From assembly GCA_025359585.1 (NCBI GenBank), contig JANYFX010000716.1, positions 1-8,698 on the forward strand: a stretch of DNA of 8,698 bases. The letters are read 5' to 3'. This document shows, in pieces, positions 5,942 to 8,698 of the stretch. Within the stretch, counting starts at the first letter, position 1. Each line of letters opens with the position of its first letter. Both the position numbers and the translations under genes were made by a program. The notes under the pieces were generated by a model. That model had not been told where the DNA came from. It searched no databases and was given only the letters and a program-made list of their open reading frames with translations. The stretch comes from Rhizobacter sp. (GTDB lineage Bacteria > Pseudomonadota > Gammaproteobacteria > Burkholderiales > Burkholderiaceae_C).

Positions 5942-6424
5942 CTAGGCGTCCTCCCCCCTCACCTGCACCAACACCCCCTCGCATACCGCCTCCACCAGAT
6001 CGAGCACCAGCTCGAACCCGTCCGCCTCCCCGTAGTACGGATCCGGCACACCACCCGCCGGCACGCGCTCGCTGAAGTCGGCAGCGCGCTTGAGCTTGTG
6101 GCTGTGCTGCGGCGGACACAGGCCACGCAGCCCGTGATAGTGGCCGGCGTCCATCGCGATCACCCAGTCGAAGCGCTCGAAGTCGCGCGGCGTGAAGTGC
6201 CGCGCGCGTTGCGCCGAAAGGTCATAACCACGGCGCATTGCGTGCGCCTGGCTGCGCTCGTCGGGCGGTGCACCGGCATGCCAGCCTTCGAGCCCGGCCG
6301 AGGCCACTTCGATGCGGTCGGCCAGGCCGTGGGTGGTCGCCAAGTGGCGCAGCACACCTTCGGCCGTGGGGCTGCGGCAGATGTTGCCGGTGCAGACGAA
6401 GACGATGCGCAGCCGGGTCGTCAT
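5942..6424 (-). CDS. Low-molecular-weight protein tyrosine phosphatase
   Basis: 160 residues, the usual length for this cytoplasmic family, which removes phosphate from phosphotyrosine through a cysteinyl-phosphate intermediate. The P-loop CTGNICRSP near the N-terminus has nucleophile Cys11 and phosphate-binding Arg17. The general acid Asp128 lies in DPYYG, followed by Tyr130-Tyr131. All catalytic residues are present. The start is ATG at 6422-6424, with GAGG (6433-6436) eight bases upstream on the minus strand; a TTG one codon earlier is less likely. It follows the hydrolase gene by 46 bases and may be last in that transcript. In many bacteria such enzymes act on tyrosine kinases of exopolysaccharide export, but no such genes are seen here, so the substrate is unknown. 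Confidence 0.95.
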   Translation of the reverse strand: MTTRLRIVFVCTGNICRSPTAEGVLRHLATTHGLADRIEVASAGLEGWHAGAPPDERSQAHAMRRGYDLSAQRARHFTPRDFERFDWVIAMDAGHYHGLRGLCPPQHSHKLKRAADFSERVPAGGVPDPYYGEADGFELVLDLVEAVCEGVLVQVRGEDA

Positions 6425-6470
6425 CAAGAGAGCCTCGGTGGCGTCGCCGGTTCGGTGGTTGGCCTGCGCG

Positions 6471-7850
6471 TCAGTACGTCAGCTCGAGGTAGACCAGCTC
6501 GTTGTTCGCTGCCGGCCAGGCGCGGCCGACGATGCGCTCGCCGTTGAACTCGCCGACCACCGCGCGGCCCGGCGCATCGCTCAGCTTGAGCTTCGAACTG
6601 GAGACACCGGGTGTTCCGGGCGGCACCCCCGGTGGGGCCTTGCCGTCGAGACCGATGTTGTCGCGCGGCAGGCCGAAGTAGCCGCGCGGGCGATCGAAGG
6701 TGATGATGGCCGCGGCGGTCTTGTCGGCATCGGCGATGCGTGCAGGGCGCAGGCCAACCACGTTCGACGAGCGCGGGAACGGCGAGCGATAGATGTGCGT
6801 GGTGGCGTATCCGGCGGCGGTGATCACGAACTCGTGGCGTGCCTCGGGGCTGGTGGTGAACGGCCCCCACTGGCCGTCGGCACCGACCGTCTTGCGGTAG
6901 AGCGCCGCGCCCACGCGTTCGCCGGTGTCGGCGTTCGTGGCGAAAACCTCGACCGTGGCGCCCACGAGCGGCAGGTTGTTGTTGTACGTGCCCTGCGTGT
7001 TGTTCAGCCCCAGCCCGCTGAGCTTGCCGTCGAGCACCACCGGCGCCCGCGGTGTGACCGCCATCGTGGCGGGTGCATGGCCTGTGATGAAGCGGTAGCC
7101 CTGCTCGAAGGCCTTGGCGCTGAACGAGGTTTCGCGGTGGTCGATGCCGGCGATCACCACGTTCTCGGCGCCCTTCAGTTCCGGCCCGGTCGCGGTGACG
7201 TTGGTGGCCGTGCCTTTCTGGCCGATCCAGACACCGTCGGCCTGCGCGAACTTGTCGTCGTTGTCGGAGCGCACCGTCAGCCACTTCACGCCGGGGGTCA
7301 CTTCGTTGCCGCCATTGGCCGGCGCGGTGTTCAGCGCGGTGAGGAAGGGCCCGCTGCCGTTGAACTCGCTGTTCGGCAGAAAGCCCTGATGCGCCCACAC
7401 GCCGTGGTTCGGCGTGCCACCGAGGATGGCGTGCGACACCTTGGCGGCACCGCCACCGTTGGCGATGTAGTTGCGGATCGCGTTGCCGCCGCGCGAGTTG
7501 CCCATCAGCACCACCTTCGTGGCGCCGGTGGCCTTGAGCACCTTGTCGACTTCGGCCGAGAGGTACTGCATGTGCTCTGCGGTCGAGGTGCGGCCGTCTT
7601 GCGGCTTGCCATCGTCTTCGCGCGAGAGCGGGTAGGGCAGGTCGATCGCGTGCAGGCGCTCACGCGGCCAGCCGTTCGATTCGAAGCGCCAGATCGTGGT
7701 CGTCCAGACGGCGGCGGCGTCGCCGTTTCCGTGCACGAAGACGATCGGCGGCTGCGAAGTATTCGATGTGGGGCCGGTGGCGCAGGCGGAGAGCAACGCG
7801 GCGGCGGCTGCACCGAGCAGGATCAGGCGACGTGAAAAAAGCGAGGTCAT
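6471..7850 (-). CDS. Lipoprotein alpha/beta-hydrolase (lipase/esterase-like) with C-terminal beta domains
   Basis: 459 residues. The N-terminus has SRRLIL followed by an Ala/Leu core and the lipobox LSAC with Cys23. It should be exported and lipidated, possibly through Tat given the twin arginines. The hydrolase domain spans about 33-260: the oxyanion-region motif VHGNGD (39-44), nucleophile elbow GNSRG with Ser119, a likely acid among Asp196 and Asp198, and a likely catalytic His238 (GIDHRE). This pattern resembles class 2 lipases and esterases. Residues about 268-370 resemble a carboxypeptidase regulatory-type beta-sandwich (LVGATVEVFATNADTGERVG, then HEFVITAAGY), and about 380-459 form another beta-rich tail; these may bind substrate or surface. 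The ATG is preceded by GGAGA (7860-7864) at a good distance. It lies 37 bases after the peptidase gene on the same strand. The substrate is not evident; polyester or lipid ester cleavage is plausible. Confidence 0.85.
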   Translation of the reverse strand: MTSLFSRRLILLGAAAAALLSACATGPTSNTSQPPIVFVHGNGDAAAVWTTTIWRFESNGWPRERLHAIDLPYPLSREDDGKPQDGRTSTAEHMQYLSAEVDKVLKATGATKVVLMGNSRGGNAIRNYIANGGGAAKVSHAILGGTPNHGVWAHQGFLPNSEFNGSGPFLTALNTAPANGGNEVTPGVKWLTVRSDNDDKFAQADGVWIGQKGTATNVTATGPELKGAENVVIAGIDHRETSFSAKAFEQGYRFITGHAPATMAVTPRAPVVLDGKLSGLGLNNTQGTYNNNLPLVGATVEVFATNADTGERVGAALYRKTVGADGQWGPFTTSPEARHEFVITAAGYATTHIYRSPFPRSSNVVGLRPARIADADKTAAAIITFDRPRGYFGLPRDNIGLDGKAPPGVPPGTPGVSSSKLKLSDAPGRAVVGEFNGERIVGRAWPAANNELVYLELTY

Positions 7851-7887
7851 GGCGGCGGGTCTCCGGCCTGGGGGATGGATTTGATTT

Positions 7888-8698
7888 TCAAAGATCGCGC
7901 GCGGCCGGCAAGTGCGGCAAGCCCGGGGTGTTCAGCGTGGTCGCGGCGTGCACGGCGCGCAGCACGGCCACCGCCATCACGTCGGCCGCGAGTGCGCCGA
8001 TCAGCGTGAGGTTGCCGGCCAGGCCGCTCGCGCCGGTGGCCAGCGCGAAGATCGTGTCGCCGTCGCCCATCGTGTGCACGGGGTTGATGCTGCGCGCGAA
8101 GCCGTCGTGCGCCATCTGCGCGAGCTTGTTGGCCTGCGCCTTGTTGAGCACCGCATCGGTCGCGACCACGCCGAGCGTGGTGGCGCCGCCGGGTTGCAGG
8201 TGGGCCGGCACCTCGCCACGCCGCAAGGCCTGCATCGTGCCGAGCAGGGCCGTACCGTCGGCGCTGCGGGCACCGGCGATCGTCTGGCCGGTGGCGGGGT
8301 CAATCACGTCGCCGATCGCGTTGACGGCAACGAGCGCCGCGACCGTCACGCCACCGACCGTGACCGACGCGCTGCCCAGGCCGCCGCGCATCGCGCGCCC
8401 GATGCCGAAGAGTTTGCCGACCGCCGCGCCGGTACCGGCACCGACGTTGCCTTGGGGCACGGGCTCGGTCGTGGCGGCGTCACAAGCGGCGTAGCCGGAA
8501 TCGGCGTCGGGGCGGATCGTCGGATCGCCGACCCACAGGTCGAACAGGATCGCGGCCGGCACGATCGGTACTCTGGCCGGGCCGACCGGCACGCCGAAGC
8601 CGCGCTCGTCGAGCCAGCGCATCACGCCGCTGGCCGCGTCGAGGCCGAAGGCACTGCCGCCGGCGAGCATCAGCGCGTGAACCTTCTCGACCGCGTTC
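7888..8698 (-). CDS. P1 (S58) family peptidase, DmpA/NylC type, N-terminus beyond window
   Basis: The frame is open to the right edge, giving about 269 residues; the codons before the first in-window ATG (8668-8670) read NAVEKVHAL, which belongs to the family, so the true start lies off the window. P1 peptidases are self-processing N-terminal nucleophile hydrolases acting on N-terminal residues of peptides, amides or nylon oligomers. Family marks, numbered from that ATG, are GGSAFGLDAASG near the start, VAVNAIGD with Asn117, and GDGDTIFALATG, where the chain is expected to self-cleave before Thr206, the nucleophile of the small subunit. Thr here resembles the NylC group, whereas DmpA has Ser. 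The C-terminal subunit would be about 55 residues in this numbering. It is probably first of the three leftward genes. The physiological substrate is unknown. Confidence 0.93.
   Translation of the reverse strand, partial: NAVEKVHALMLAGGSAFGLDAASGVMRWLDERGFGVPVGPARVPIVPAAILFDLWVGDPTIRPDADSGYAACDAATTEPVPQGNVGAGTGAAVGKLFGIGRAMRGGLGSASVTVGGVTVAALVAVNAIGDVIDPATGQTIAGARSADGTALLGTMQALRRGEVPAHLQPGGATTLGVVATDAVLNKAQANKLAQMAHDGFARSINPVHTMGDGDTIFALATGASGLAGNLTLIGALAADVMAVAVLRAVHAATTLNTPGLPHLPAARDL

Noticed and set aside
6425..6427. TTG as start of the tyrosine phosphatase
   Set aside because: The adjacent ATG (6422-6424) has better Shine-Dalgarno spacing and is the stronger codon.
6312..7835. Long plus-strand frame of 507 codons opposite the hydrolase
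   Set aside because: Arg/Ala/Val-rich translation without recognisable motifs; the minus-strand hydrolase explains the region.

Overview
The window reads as a GC-rich proteobacterial chromosome segment, most likely a betaproteobacterium of the order Burkholderiales. That placement is an inference from base composition, strong G/C bias at third codon positions, the SdhB and SirB sequence types, and a cytochrome c-fused copper nitrite reductase. No RNA gene, CRISPR array, insertion sequence or phage gene was seen.

Left edge (1-612, + strand): the C-terminal five-sixths of a succinate dehydrogenase iron-sulfur subunit (SdhB). Its reading frame is broken by one amber codon (256-258) where SdhB proteins carry a conserved Tyr. 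Frame and cluster cysteines are intact on both sides, so this is a very recent nonsense mutation or a sequence error. The usual sdh neighbours do not follow it.

Centre (803-5622, + strand): a compact denitrification operon. A near-perfect FNR/DNR/NNR-type box (803-816) lies 60 bases before the start codon of norB, a single-subunit quinol-dependent nitric oxide reductase. After 19 bases comes a SirB-family membrane protein. Its end overlaps by 35 bases the start of nirK, a three-domain copper nitrite reductase (lipoprotein signal, two cupredoxin domains, C-terminal cytochrome c). nirK overlaps by 4 bases a gene for a small exported protein with a Cys-Gly-Ala-Cys mature N-terminus and a degenerate heavy-metal-associated (HMA-like) fold. 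NirK would reduce nitrite to NO in the periplasm and NorB would reduce NO to N2O in the inner membrane. The small protein is a candidate copper or redox maturation partner of NirK. No nitrous oxide reductase gene is present here.

The most notable points are that this NirK has no histidine in the interval that normally supplies the catalytic-pocket His, and the uncharacterised HMA-like partner translationally coupled to nirK.

5623-5941 is a non-coding convergent intergenic stretch with several inverted repeats and one doubtful 32-codon membrane ORF.

Right part (5942-8698, - strand): three co-oriented genes, read right to left. They are a P1-family (DmpA/NylC-type) peptidase running off the window, a lipoprotein alpha/beta-hydrolase with C-terminal beta-sandwich-like domains, and a low-molecular-weight protein tyrosine phosphatase. 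Spacings of 37 and 46 bases allow one transcript. They show no obvious functional link to denitrification.
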